A DNA stretch of 64,000 nucleotides, taken from assembly GCF_003814835.1 (NCBI RefSeq), contig NZ_RKRG01000001.1, positions 558,001 through 622,000 of the forward strand. The letters are read 5' to 3'. Below the pieces are notes generated by a model. It worked only from the letters and a program-made list of their open reading frames with translations. It searched no databases and had not been told where the DNA came from. This document shows positions 1 to 8,611 of the stretch, in pieces; within the stretch, counting starts at the first letter, position 1, and every line of letters starts with the position of its first letter. The translations under genes were made by a program, and so were the position numbers. This DNA is from Methanobrevibacter gottschalkii DSM 11977 (GTDB lineage: Archaea > Methanobacteriota > Methanobacteria > Methanobacteriales > Methanobacteriaceae).

Positions 1-76
1 AAAAATACCTTCTAAAATTACTGTAAAAGCAGTTAAAGATGATGATGGTGTTGTAACAGCTACTTTAGCAGAATAG
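1..76 (+). CDS. rpl31e: 50S ribosomal protein L31e, C-terminal fragment
   Basis: The window opens inside a gene whose last 24 codons, read from base 2, give a tail containing KAVKDDDGVVTATLAE before a TAG stop at 74-76. This ending is typical of archaeal ribosomal protein L31e, a component of the large subunit near the exit tunnel. The identification is supported by the genes that follow (aIF6, L18Ae, prefoldin alpha), which accompany L31e in methanogen genomes. The 5' part lies outside the window, so length and start cannot be judged. Confidence 0.8.
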   Translation, partial: KIPSKITVKAVKDDDGVVTATLAE

Positions 77-118
77 CTTTGTTCACTACCATACTATTGA
101 GTAACGTGAGGTAACAAT

Positions 119-793
119 ATGTTAAAAAGAGTAGATATCGTTGGAAATCCAAATATTGGTGTATTTATTCTGGCAACTGATGAGTATGCTATTGTTCCTT
201 ATAATCTTTTAGATGAAAAAGCCGATATTATTAAGGAAACATTGGATGTTGATGTTGTTAAATCCTCAATTTCTGGATGTAGTCTTATCGGATCTTTAGC
301 TGTAGCTAATTCAAACGGAATGGTTGTTTCACCACATGTTTTAGATAGGGAAATTAAACAGTTTGAAGATTTAGGTATTAATGTAGCTACTGTTCCCGGT
401 CAATATACTGCATTAGGCAATATCATTGCAGCAAATGATAAGGGAGCTCTTGCAAGTCCATTTTTATCTGAAAAAGCAATTAACATTATCGAAGAAACTT
501 TGGATGTAAATGTTGAATCCACTTCTATGGTTGGAAGTGACATTATTGGATCCATGATTCAAGTTACAAATAAAGGATTTTTAATAAGTTCTAATGCTGT
601 TAAATCTGAAATTAGTTTTGCTCAAGAAGTATTTGGTGTAGAAGGGGATATTGGTACTGTTGGAAAAGGTATTTCTTTAGTGGGTGCTTGTTCCATTGCT
701 AATTCAAAAGGAGCAATTGTTGCTAAAGATAGTACTGGTCCTGAAATGGCTAGAGTTGAAGAAGCATTAGGCTTTTTAGATGATGATTTTTAA
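119..793 (+). CDS. eif6: Translation initiation factor 6 (aIF6)
   Basis: This is the archaeal homologue of eIF6, the anti-association factor that binds the large ribosomal subunit and keeps it from joining the small one. The 224-aa protein shows the family's pseudo-fivefold repeat: each roughly 44-residue unit carries a variant of 'N.G..(V/I)S' with flanking beta strands (for example NSNGMVVSPH near residue 65, ANDKGALASP near 108, VTNKGFLISS near 150, NSKGAIVAKD near 196). Length matches the usual 220-225 aa. The ATG at 119 follows a GTGAGGT ribosome site. It lies 42 bp after L31e and 24 bp before L18Ae, in an operon-like run of translation genes. Confidence 0.95.
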   Translation: MLKRVDIVGNPNIGVFILATDEYAIVPYNLLDEKADIIKETLDVDVVKSSISGCSLIGSLAVANSNGMVVSPHVLDREIKQFEDLGINVATVPGQYTALGNIIAANDKGALASPFLSEKAINIIEETLDVNVESTSMVGSDIIGSMIQVTNKGFLISSNAVKSEISFAQEVFGVEGDIGTVGKGISLVGACSIANSKGAIVAKDSTGPEMARVEEALGFLDDDF

Positions 794-817
794 TTAATAT
801 ATCTTGAGGGATTTTAT

Positions 818-1042
818 ATGATAACAAAAATTTACAGAGTTAAAGGTACTTTTGTAATGGGTGATGAATATCATAAATTTACTAAAGAATTCAAAGCTAC
901 TTGTGAAGCGGATATCGAAGAAAAAATATACGAACGTTTCGGAAGTAAACACAGAATTAACAGGAACCAAATTTCTATTTCAGAAATCGTAGAAATTGCT
1001 CCTGAAGATGTTGTTGACCCTATTGTAAAAGACATTTTATAG
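818..1042 (+). CDS. rpl18a: 50S ribosomal protein L18Ae (LX)
   Basis: A 74-aa basic/acidic mixed protein that matches archaeal L18Ae, also called LX or L20a, a small protein of the large subunit. The start MITKIYRVKG and the segment ending KHRINRNQISISEI are characteristic of the family. The ATG at 818 has a GAGGGATT ribosome site at good distance. It lies between aIF6 and prefoldin alpha, 24 and 19 bp away, which is the standard order in methanogens and supports cotranscription. Length is normal for an archaeal LX protein. Confidence 0.93.
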   Translation: MITKIYRVKGTFVMGDEYHKFTKEFKATCEADIEEKIYERFGSKHRINRNQISISEIVEIAPEDVVDPIVKDIL

Positions 1043-1061
1043 ACACTTTGAAGGTGTTAAT

Positions 1062-1496
1062 ATGGAAGATCAGCAAAAACTAAACAGTCTTCTTAACGAA
1101 ATTAATGTATACAGACAACAAGCTGATTTAATTCAACAACAAATTGAATTAATCAGAACTTCTATGGCTGAAGTGGATGCATTATTCTCTGCTTTGGATG
1201 ATATCGAAGGTAAAGAATCTGTCGAAGCTTTTGTACCTGTTGGTGCTGGTTCATTCGTTAAAGGAGAACTTAAAAGTACTGATGAAATTATTGTAAGTAT
1301 TGGAGCAGGACTTGCTGTTAAAAAAGATGCTGATGGCGCTCGTGAAATTTTAAACGGGCAAAAAAAAGACTTAACTGATAGCTTAGACAAAATGTTAGCT
1401 AACTTGCAGCAATGCACAGACATTGTAGGCAGTCTTCAGGCTCAAGCTGAACAAATTGCAGCAGCGGCTCAAGGAAAAATGACCCAAATGGGATAA
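1062..1496 (+). CDS. pfdA: Prefoldin subunit alpha
   Basis: Prefoldin alpha forms the central subunits of the archaeal prefoldin hexamer, which captures unfolded proteins and hands them to the thermosome. The 144-aa protein has the expected architecture: an N-terminal coiled coil (residues about 3-45, rich in Q, L, I), a central beta hairpin around VPVGAGSFVKG and IVSIGAGLAV, and a C-terminal coiled coil from about residue 95 ending in QIAAAAQGKMTQMG. A GAAGGTG ribosome site precedes the ATG. In related methanogens ftsY usually follows directly (from memory); here about 20 kb of accessory DNA separates them. Confidence 0.93.
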   Translation: MEDQQKLNSLLNEINVYRQQADLIQQQIELIRTSMAEVDALFSALDDIEGKESVEAFVPVGAGSFVKGELKSTDEIIVSIGAGLAVKKDADGAREILNGQKKDLTDSLDKMLANLQQCTDIVGSLQAQAEQIAAAAQGKMTQMG

Positions 1497-1579
1497 TTTT
1501 TCCACTTATTTTTTTTATTTATATTTAACAAATTTTAATTGCTTGTTTTTTTAATTTAACTTTTATTTTACATTACTAG
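1497..1579 (+). terminator. T-rich region downstream of prefoldin alpha
   Basis: Directly after the pfdA stop the + strand has TTTTTCC followed by TTATTTTTTTTATTTATATTT and another TTTTTTT run near 1546. Archaeal RNA polymerase terminates at U-tracts without needing a hairpin, so this is a likely end for the ribosomal operon transcript. It also marks the left edge of the accessory island. No gene was seen here. Confidence 0.45.
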
Positions 1580-2260
1580 AAACTTAAGATTTTTTGATGA
1601 AATTTTTTTATTGGGTGTTGATCTATTTAGAAAGCTTCATAAAATTCGTAAATCATTAAAAGAGAACATGGGCACTGAAATTTCACATCAAAGTATAGGA
1701 AACATCATTTTTAATGTCAGTATTAATGAAATAAAAAGCCATGAAAAGTTGGACATTTTTCATGATTATTATATTTGATAGTCTTTGGGTTAAAGAATGG
1801 AAAATTGGATCTGCCTTTTGGTTTTATTCGACTTAAAATTAAATACTATAGTAACCAAATTAGTTGATTCAGAGACAATAAACAACATATACAACTTTTT
1901 AAACCAATCACTACATAATCAAGAGAAAAAATAAATTGATAATTCCTGAATTCAAAAAACTTATATATTACATCACTGACTCAAAAATAGTATTAATGTT
2001 TAATAAAATCGAAATTGATTCTTAAAAAATTTCTAAAAATACATTAAACAATTATTCAAAACAAAAAATGAATTTTAAAAATATTTAACCCAAAGCTAAA
2101 ATATTAGGATAAAAAACACATTTTCCTAAAAACCACCTAAAGTTTTTGAAAGTACCAAAAACAGTAATATAAAATGTATTTTTAGGAGATCTTATCATAC
2201 ACAAGGATTTCACTCAAAAACCACCATACAACAAATATCAGAGAACTAAAAAATTCAAAT
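1580..2260 (+). pseudogene. Decayed DDE-type transposase remnant
   Basis: There is no intact ORF, but joining frames gives a protein-like reading. From about 1595 one frame reads RFFDEIFLLGVDLFRKLHK and later GTEISHQSIGNIIF. After a frameshift near 1776 comes DSLWVKEWKIG, where the first D looks like a catalytic-core aspartate. A further shift gives VLFDLKLNTIVTKLVDSE and NNIYNFLNQSLHNQEKK up to about 1930. Near 2133 a frame reads PKVFESTKNSNIKCIFRRSY. Together these resemble a long DDE transposase with at least three frameshifts and internal loss. Family assignment is from general resemblance only. It sits exactly at the left edge of the adhesin island, so it may mark how the island arrived. 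Confidence 0.6.
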
Positions 2261-2375
2261 GAATATTTATTTTTAATCAATTTATATTTAATTTAGTATA
2301 ATTTAATTTTTTTCCATTTTATTTAAATAGTAATTAAAATAGATATATATTCATTAGTGTTTGGGTGGTTATAAA

Positions 2376-5300
2376 TTGAAAAAAATATTGATATTTCTAT
2401 TAATATTGATTTTTGCATTATCAATTAATATAACATTTGCAAGTAATACTACTAATAGTTCAGATATTTACATAAGTAATGAGGGTAGTGATTTTTGTGG
2501 AGACGGGTCTATTGATAATCCCTATCAAACTCTTAACTACACAATTGGGAAAGTCTCAAACAATTCAAATATTTATTTAAAAAGCGGAACATATAATTCT
2601 ACAGGTTATGATATTGTAAATAAATCAATTTCTATTAATGGTATTGGTGATGTTACTATTGATGGATTAAATGGATTTATTTCACAAAGTATTTTTAAAA
2701 TTAACTCTAATGCATCATTATTTTTAAACAATATTAAATTTAAAAATGGATATTGTGATTTAGACAATGAAACTCCTTCTTGTATTATAAATCAAGGACG
2801 ATTGTTTATTACAAATTCCACATTTGATAATTTTAAAACAAGCGTTGGAGTAATTACTAATGAAAATTATTTATGCATCAGCAATGTCAAAACAAGTAAT
2901 TTGTCTAATTCTCAGTTATTTTCAGCTCCATATAAATATAACATTCCTATTCAATTTATTTACAATATATGGTGTTGTGATATTTATAATTCATCTATTG
3001 GCGCATCGTATAATAATAAAAACATGACTCTAACAAATTCATTTATAGAGCGATTTGTTTCAAATAAGGATTATTCAAATCAAACTTCTTATGCTTACTT
3101 TAATAATTCAAATGTTCATTTAATAACAGCTAATGATTGTGACATGTTAATTTTTAATAATACTTATATTAATTGTTATTTTGATGTTGATGATACAACT
3201 CATACAATTGAATATTCAAATTTAATTTGGGATAATGTAACACTCTCAAAATATAATGATTTATTTTATTTTTCTTTAAAAATTGGTTATTCTAATTTAA
3301 CAGCTATTTCATCATATTTTTTAACTTCTATTTTATTTTTATCTTCTAATGCAACAATTTCATATTCATGTATTTTATCTAATATTATTACTGCTGTCGT
3401 TTCTAATGTAAATGTTAATTATAATTGGTGGGGGGATAATAAAGGACCTAATGTAATGAATGGTGAGTTTTCAAAAATCACTTCAAATTATTGGGTAGTA
3501 ATGATGGCGGATTATGATGATTCTTTAGTTAAAATAGATTTAAGTAAATATACAAATGGCTTAGATGTATGGAATTTAAATAATCCCTCTAAATTAAGAA
3601 CTCGTTTAGTTAAATTAAGAACAGAAACTGGTAATTTAACAAAAACTTCAGGTTATTTGGAAAATGCTACTTTTTACTCTGAATTAAATGGAAATAACAT
3701 TAATACTATGCTTTATGCGATGGTTGATAATCAAGTTTTAAGAATTGTTGTTGGTGAGGGTAATTCTGATTATGATTTATATATTTCAGATACTGAAGGT
3801 AATGATTATTTTTGTGATGGATCTTTAGAGAATCCATATAAAACACTTAAAAAAGTTGTTTCAAAAGCCATTAGTGGAAATAAAATTTATATATTGCCGG
3901 GATATTATACTTTAAGTTGGAATGCCAATATTAAAATATTAAAAAATTTAACATTTATTGGTATTGGAAATGCAACATTATCAAGATCAAATGCTCGAAA
4001 TATTTTTATTGTTCAAGAAAAAGGTGTGTTGAATATCGAAAATCTCACATTTACACAAGCTACTTCTGGATATCACAACTACTATGATCCAATAATTCAT
4101 GTAATTGATGGTGATGTAAATCTTAAGAATTCTAACTTTTATAACATTACAACTTATGGGGTTGTTTTTTCAGATAAATCTGAACATGTGACTGTTAATA
4201 ACTTAACTCTTCTAAATGTTGAAGGTCCTGTTGTAGTGGGTAATTCTACTAAGGTTTCAATTTATAATTCTAAATTTTTCAATGGAAGTGAAGCATCCTT
4301 TTATGATTCATATTATTCATTTTTAATCCCAGTTTGTTCTAACTTGTCTGTTGTAAATTGTACTGTTGATGGATATAAAGGTGGTTTAATTAAACTAAAT
4401 CCTAGATATGAACAAATAGCTGCAAGGTCATATATTTATAATTCAACATTTTTAAGAAATTATCAGTATAATTATGTTTATGCTCCTATGGTTTCAACAT
4501 ATTCATATAATTACATGACAGGATTTTCAATAATTGAAAACTGCACGTTTTGTAATAACATTGGGAATTTAGTTTTTAGTAATATAATAAATAATTGTAC
4601 ATTTGTAAGCAATAAAAGGATTCGTTATGAGGAAACTAACATACATTACAATGTAAATTATCCAAAAGCTCTAATTTATGCAAAAATAATTATTAATTCT
4701 AATTTTAATAATAATTCTTTCATCTCTAAAAATTATGAAGACATGGTCATTCATGGCGATGAAGTTTATTATTCAACCTTTATAAATAATTCTGCAGCAT
4801 TTGGAGGTGCATTATCTGGTTCAAAAGAGATACATTATTCAATATTTATAAATAATTCTGCAGCATTTGGAGGTAATGATGTATTTGTTTATAATGGGGA
4901 TTTAAATTGTTCTAGCAACTGGTGGGGGTCAAATCAAAAGCCAGATTCATCTAGGGTTTTTGTTTTCATCGGAACATTGGTATTGGATGATTGGGTTATA
5001 TTGACTATGGATTATAAGAATGATAGGGTTATTGCATATCTGGATAATTTATTAGACAATAATGGAAACAGTTATCCTTTAAATCATGTTTTACCATCTA
5101 GGGCTGTTATTTTTTCAACTGAAGGTGGAGAATTAACTCCATCTAATACTTTTTTGGTTAATAATAAAGCTTCAACTTTTTTAATTAGATTAACTTCTAG
5201 CGATTTTAATGTATTTGCTCAAGTCGATAATCAAATTACAAGTTTGACTGTTTATAATAACACTACTCAAATATTAATGAGTAATGTTGTAATATATGGG

Positions 5301-8300
5301 AAAGATGTATTGTATAATTTGTCTTTGATAAATATTAATGGACATAAAATTTCAAATCAGGATTTAAATGTTATAATTACTCACAAAAATTCAATTATTG
5401 ATTCATTTATTGTCACCACAGATAAAAGTGGGGATGCATCATTTAGTGTAGATTACGCAATCGGTATTTATCAGGTTAATGTTGTATATTTAGGAAATGG
5501 TTATTTTGAAGAATGTAACTCTTCAGCTACTATAAATGTATCTTCTATTAAAACTAAACTTCAATCTTATAACCAAACATATTCAGGTAAAAATAATAAA
5601 TTTTATGCAATATTGGTCGATTATCATGGAAGATATTTGTTAAATAGGGATTTAATTTTAAGAATATTTGATTTAAATGATAATTTAGTTAACACAGTTG
5701 ATGTTAAAACAGGTGTTGGTGGAAGAGCAGACGTGTTATTATCTTTAGATGTGGGAAATTATAAAATGAAATGGGATTATCTGGGAAATGAATGGTATGA
5801 AAAGAGCACTTGTATATCATTTGTTACAATAAGACCTATTGAAACTAATATCATACTTCCAAACACAACATTATATGGAAAAGGAAATGATTATGAGTTC
5901 ACATTTAAAGATATGTATGGAAATTTAATTTCTAATGAAATGATTACCTTTAAAATATCAAAAGAAAATGAATCTAGTAAATTTAGTCTTATAACCAAGA
6001 AAGGAATTGCATCAATAAATATTAATCTACTTCCAGGAAAATATGATTTAGAAGCGGTGTATGCAGGTGATAAAGTCTATGGTTCTTCATTTGCTTCTGC
6101 AATTTTATATGTTGAACCAATTTTTGTAACAATGAATCACAATTCTTATCAATCCCTACCTAAAAATGGTGTTTTCACTGTTATTTTAAAAGATATGTAT
6201 GGAACTAAAGTAAGCGGTGAAAATCTATCTCTTGAATTAATTAACAAAGATATTCATAAAGTTTATGAGGCTGTAAGTGATGCTAGTGGTCAAGCAAATT
6301 TCAAATTAGATGCTCCTGAAGGAGTTTATTTTGCGTTAATTAATTATGGAGGTAATATTTGGTATGGTTCTTCAGTTAGTGCTGTGACTATTGAAATAAA
6401 TTCTAATGTGCCTATTAATCCAGTTTATATTAATGGTTCTAATTTAGTACAATATTACGGTGAAGATAAATATTATTTAATAAAGTTTAATGATACAAAT
6501 GCATATTCATTAGAAGGAAAACTTGTAAATGTTTTAATCAACTCTGAAGATTGGTCTAACTCATATACTCTTGAAAGCAATGTCTTTGGTGAAGCTAGAA
6601 TTCAAATAGCTTTGGAACCTGGAACTTATAATATTACTTATAATTATAAAAATGAATATTATGGTTTATTTGCTCAAAATTCAAGTACTATATTTGTTTA
6701 TAAAATGCCTACAAGCTTAATAGCATCAAACATGATTTTAAAGAAAGGCGATTCAAAAAATTTAGAAGTTAAACTTGTAAATAAAAATGGAGATCCAATT
6801 GCTAACCTCCCAGTAATTATTAAGATAGATGATAATGAGTATAATATAACTACTAATCAAAAAGGAATTGCTAAATTACTTCTTAATTTAGATTTGGGCA
6901 CACATAATGTTACATATTCATTTAATAATAAAAATTACATATCTTCAAAAGGTAATGTAACTATTTTAGTTGTTAATGACTCGAAAAAAACAACAACACT
7001 TGTAGGTAATGATGTTTATACTCGTGAAGATCAAACAATAAATTATACTGTTTTATTATCTGATTTATTGGATAATCCAATTTCATCTTCTGAAATTGTT
7101 TTAAAAATTATTAATTCAGATGATATTAATATAAAAACATATAAAGGATATACAGATGTAAATGGTGTTGCTACATTTAAGTTTAATTTAAAATTTGGTA
7201 ACTATTTTGTTAATGCTTATTATAATGGAAATAGTGTAAATTTACCTAGTTTCACTACTAATAATCTCTACATTAAAGTTTTAGAAAATTACACAGAGAC
7301 AATATTATTTGGAAATGATATTGAAATTCATAATGGTGGAGATGATTACTATTCAGTTGTTTTATCTACTGTTGATGGTGAATTTATTAAAAATCAAATA
7401 ATCGAATTTATAATTAAAAATAATTCTTATTTTACAAATACAGACGAAAATGGGATAGCATATTTAAAAATACCATTTTCTCCAGGTTCTTATGAAGTAT
7501 TAACTAAATTTCATGGTTGCGATAATTTAACCAGTTCATCAATTCACAATTATATTTCAATTTATGGAGATTTATTTAATTTTTACTCAAAAGATGTTGT
7601 TAAAGCATATAACAATGGTACACATTATTATGTTGCATTATATGATACAAACAATGAACCTTTGTCCAATAAAACAATTAATTTCTATGTAAATAATCAG
7701 ACATATCAGGATGTTACAAATGCTGATGGTTTTGTTTGTTTTGAAGTATGGTTAAATCCAGGAAAATATATCATTAATGCAACTTTTAAAGGCGAATATC
7801 CTGATGAATTTACAAGTGTTGTAAATAACATCACAGTCTTACCAACAATTATGGGGGAAAACTTAGATGTTTATTATAATGAAAATACAGTATTTTCACT
7901 ATTTTTATTAGATTATAATTGTAAACCATTAGAAAATACAGAAGTAGTAATAACAATTGGTGGAGCTAAATATTCTACGATATCTACTTTTGGTTCAGCA
8001 AGTTGGAAATTAAAATTAAATGCAGGGGTATATAATGTTATTTGTAAGAATCCTATAACAACAGAAAAAATAACTCGTAAAATTAATATTAAATCCACAA
8101 TAATATCTAAAAATTTGGTAAAATATTATAAAGGGTCTTCTAAATTTTCAGTAACATTTAAAGATCGCTTCGGTAATTTTTCTCGAAATTCTAAAGTTAA
8201 ATTTATTATTAATAAAAAAACGTATGTTAAAACCACAAATTCTAGAGGTATTGTGTCATTAAATATTAATTTAAAACCAGGAAAATACACAATTAAAACT

Positions 8301-8600
8301 TATAATTTAAAGACTGGTGAAATTAAAACAAATAAAATAACAATCAAAACATTAATAATTTCAAAAAATAAGAAAGTAAAAGCTGGTAAAAAAATTAATT
8401 ATAATGTTAAAGTATTCAATTCTAAAGGTAAGATTGCTAAAAAAGCAACAATTAAATTTAAAATCAAAGGAATAACTTACAAAATTAAAACAAATAAAAA
8501 AGGCATTGCAAAGTTAAATATAGTTCTTAAAAAAGGAAAATATACACTTAAAACATCTTATTTTGGGTTAAGTGTTAAAAATAAAATAACTGTTAAATGA
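2376..8600 (+). CDS. Giant adhesin-like surface protein, beta-helix plus about 12 Ig-like repeats
   Basis: Exported wall protein of about 2074 aa. I start it at the TTG at 2376 because GGTGGTT lies just upstream and the product then begins with a clean signal peptide (MKKILIFLLILIFALSINITFAS); the in-frame TTG at 2361 would swallow the ribosome site. Residues about 30-900 are Asn-rich right-handed beta-helix rungs in two blocks, each opened by a 'GDGS/CDGS..NPY.TL' signature (near 45 and 490) and containing NWWG motifs. Residues about 970-2070 hold roughly twelve 90-100-aa Ig-like repeats with 'D..G.A' and 'PG.Y.V...Y.GN' elements. The last two repeats are strongly lysine-rich, which could bind the anionic pseudomurein. 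Probable role: attachment to host, partner cells or substrates; the ligand is unknown. Confidence 0.85.
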   Translation: MKKILIFLLILIFALSINITFASNTTNSSDIYISNEGSDFCGDGSIDNPYQTLNYTIGKVSNNSNIYLKSGTYNSTGYDIVNKSISINGIGDVTIDGLNGFISQSIFKINSNASLFLNNIKFKNGYCDLDNETPSCIINQGRLFITNSTFDNFKTSVGVITNENYLCISNVKTSNLSNSQLFSAPYKYNIPIQFIYNIWCCDIYNSSIGASYNNKNMTLTNSFIERFVSNKDYSNQTSYAYFNNSNVHLITANDCDMLIFNNTYINCYFDVDDTTHTIEYSNLIWDNVTLSKYNDLFYFSLKIGYSNLTAISSYFLTSILFLSSNATISYSCILSNIITAVVSNVNVNYNWWGDNKGPNVMNGEFSKITSNYWVVMMADYDDSLVKIDLSKYTNGLDVWNLNNPSKLRTRLVKLRTETGNLTKTSGYLENATFYSELNGNNINTMLYAMVDNQVLRIVVGEGNSDYDLYISDTEGNDYFCDGSLENPYKTLKKVVSKAISGNKIYILPGYYTLSWNANIKILKNLTFIGIGNATLSRSNARNIFIVQEKGVLNIENLTFTQATSGYHNYYDPIIHVIDGDVNLKNSNFYNITTYGVVFSDKSEHVTVNNLTLLNVEGPVVVGNSTKVSIYNSKFFNGSEASFYDSYYSFLIPVCSNLSVVNCTVDGYKGGLIKLNPRYEQIAARSYIYNSTFLRNYQYNYVYAPMVSTYSYNYMTGFSIIENCTFCNNIGNLVFSNIINNCTFVSNKRIRYEETNIHYNVNYPKALIYAKIIINSNFNNNSFISKNYEDMVIHGDEVYYSTFINNSAAFGGALSGSKEIHYSIFINNSAAFGGNDVFVYNGDLNCSSNWWGSNQKPDSSRVFVFIGTLVLDDWVILTMDYKNDRVIAYLDNLLDNNGNSYPLNHVLPSRAVIFSTEGGELTPSNTFLVNNKASTFLIRLTSSDFNVFAQVDNQITSLTVYNNTTQILMSNVVIYGKDVLYNLSLININGHKISNQDLNVIITHKNSIIDSFIVTTDKSGDASFSVDYAIGIYQVNVVYLGNGYFEECNSSATINVSSIKTKLQSYNQTYSGKNNKFYAILVDYHGRYLLNRDLILRIFDLNDNLVNTVDVKTGVGGRADVLLSLDVGNYKMKWDYLGNEWYEKSTCISFVTIRPIETNIILPNTTLYGKGNDYEFTFKDMYGNLISNEMITFKISKENESSKFSLITKKGIASININLLPGKYDLEAVYAGDKVYGSSFASAILYVEPIFVTMNHNSYQSLPKNGVFTVILKDMYGTKVSGENLSLELINKDIHKVYEAVSDASGQANFKLDAPEGVYFALINYGGNIWYGSSVSAVTIEINSNVPINPVYINGSNLVQYYGEDKYYLIKFNDTNAYSLEGKLVNVLINSEDWSNSYTLESNVFGEARIQIALEPGTYNITYNYKNEYYGLFAQNSSTIFVYKMPTSLIASNMILKKGDSKNLEVKLVNKNGDPIANLPVIIKIDDNEYNITTNQKGIAKLLLNLDLGTHNVTYSFNNKNYISSKGNVTILVVNDSKKTTTLVGNDVYTREDQTINYTVLLSDLLDNPISSSEIVLKIINSDDINIKTYKGYTDVNGVATFKFNLKFGNYFVNAYYNGNSVNLPSFTTNNLYIKVLENYTETILFGNDIEIHNGGDDYYSVVLSTVDGEFIKNQIIEFIIKNNSYFTNTDENGIAYLKIPFSPGSYEVLTKFHGCDNLTSSSIHNYISIYGDLFNFYSKDVVKAYNNGTHYYVALYDTNNEPLSNKTINFYVNNQTYQDVTNADGFVCFEVWLNPGKYIINATFKGEYPDEFTSVVNNITVLPTIMGENLDVYYNENTVFSLFLLDYNCKPLENTEVVITIGGAKYSTISTFGSASWKLKLNAGVYNVICKNPITTEKITRKINIKSTIISKNLVKYYKGSSKFSVTFKDRFGNFSRNSKVKFIINKKTYVKTTNSRGIVSLNINLKPGKYTIKTYNLKTGEIKTNKITIKTLIISKNKKVKAGKKINYNVKVFNSKGKIAKKATIKFKIKGITYKIKTNKKGIAKLNIVLKKGKYTLKTSYFGLSVKNKITVK
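4779..4874 (+). repeat. Tandem 66-bp beta-helix rung duplication inside the first adhesin gene
   Basis: An identical 30-base stretch occurs at 4779-4808 and at 4845-4874, 66 bp apart and in frame. Each encodes FINNSAAFGG. The 22-aa spacing fits one turn of a right-handed beta-helix. Exact identity at the DNA level points to a recent duplication of one rung. Confidence 0.85.
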
Positions 8601-8611
8601 AGGTGTAGTTA

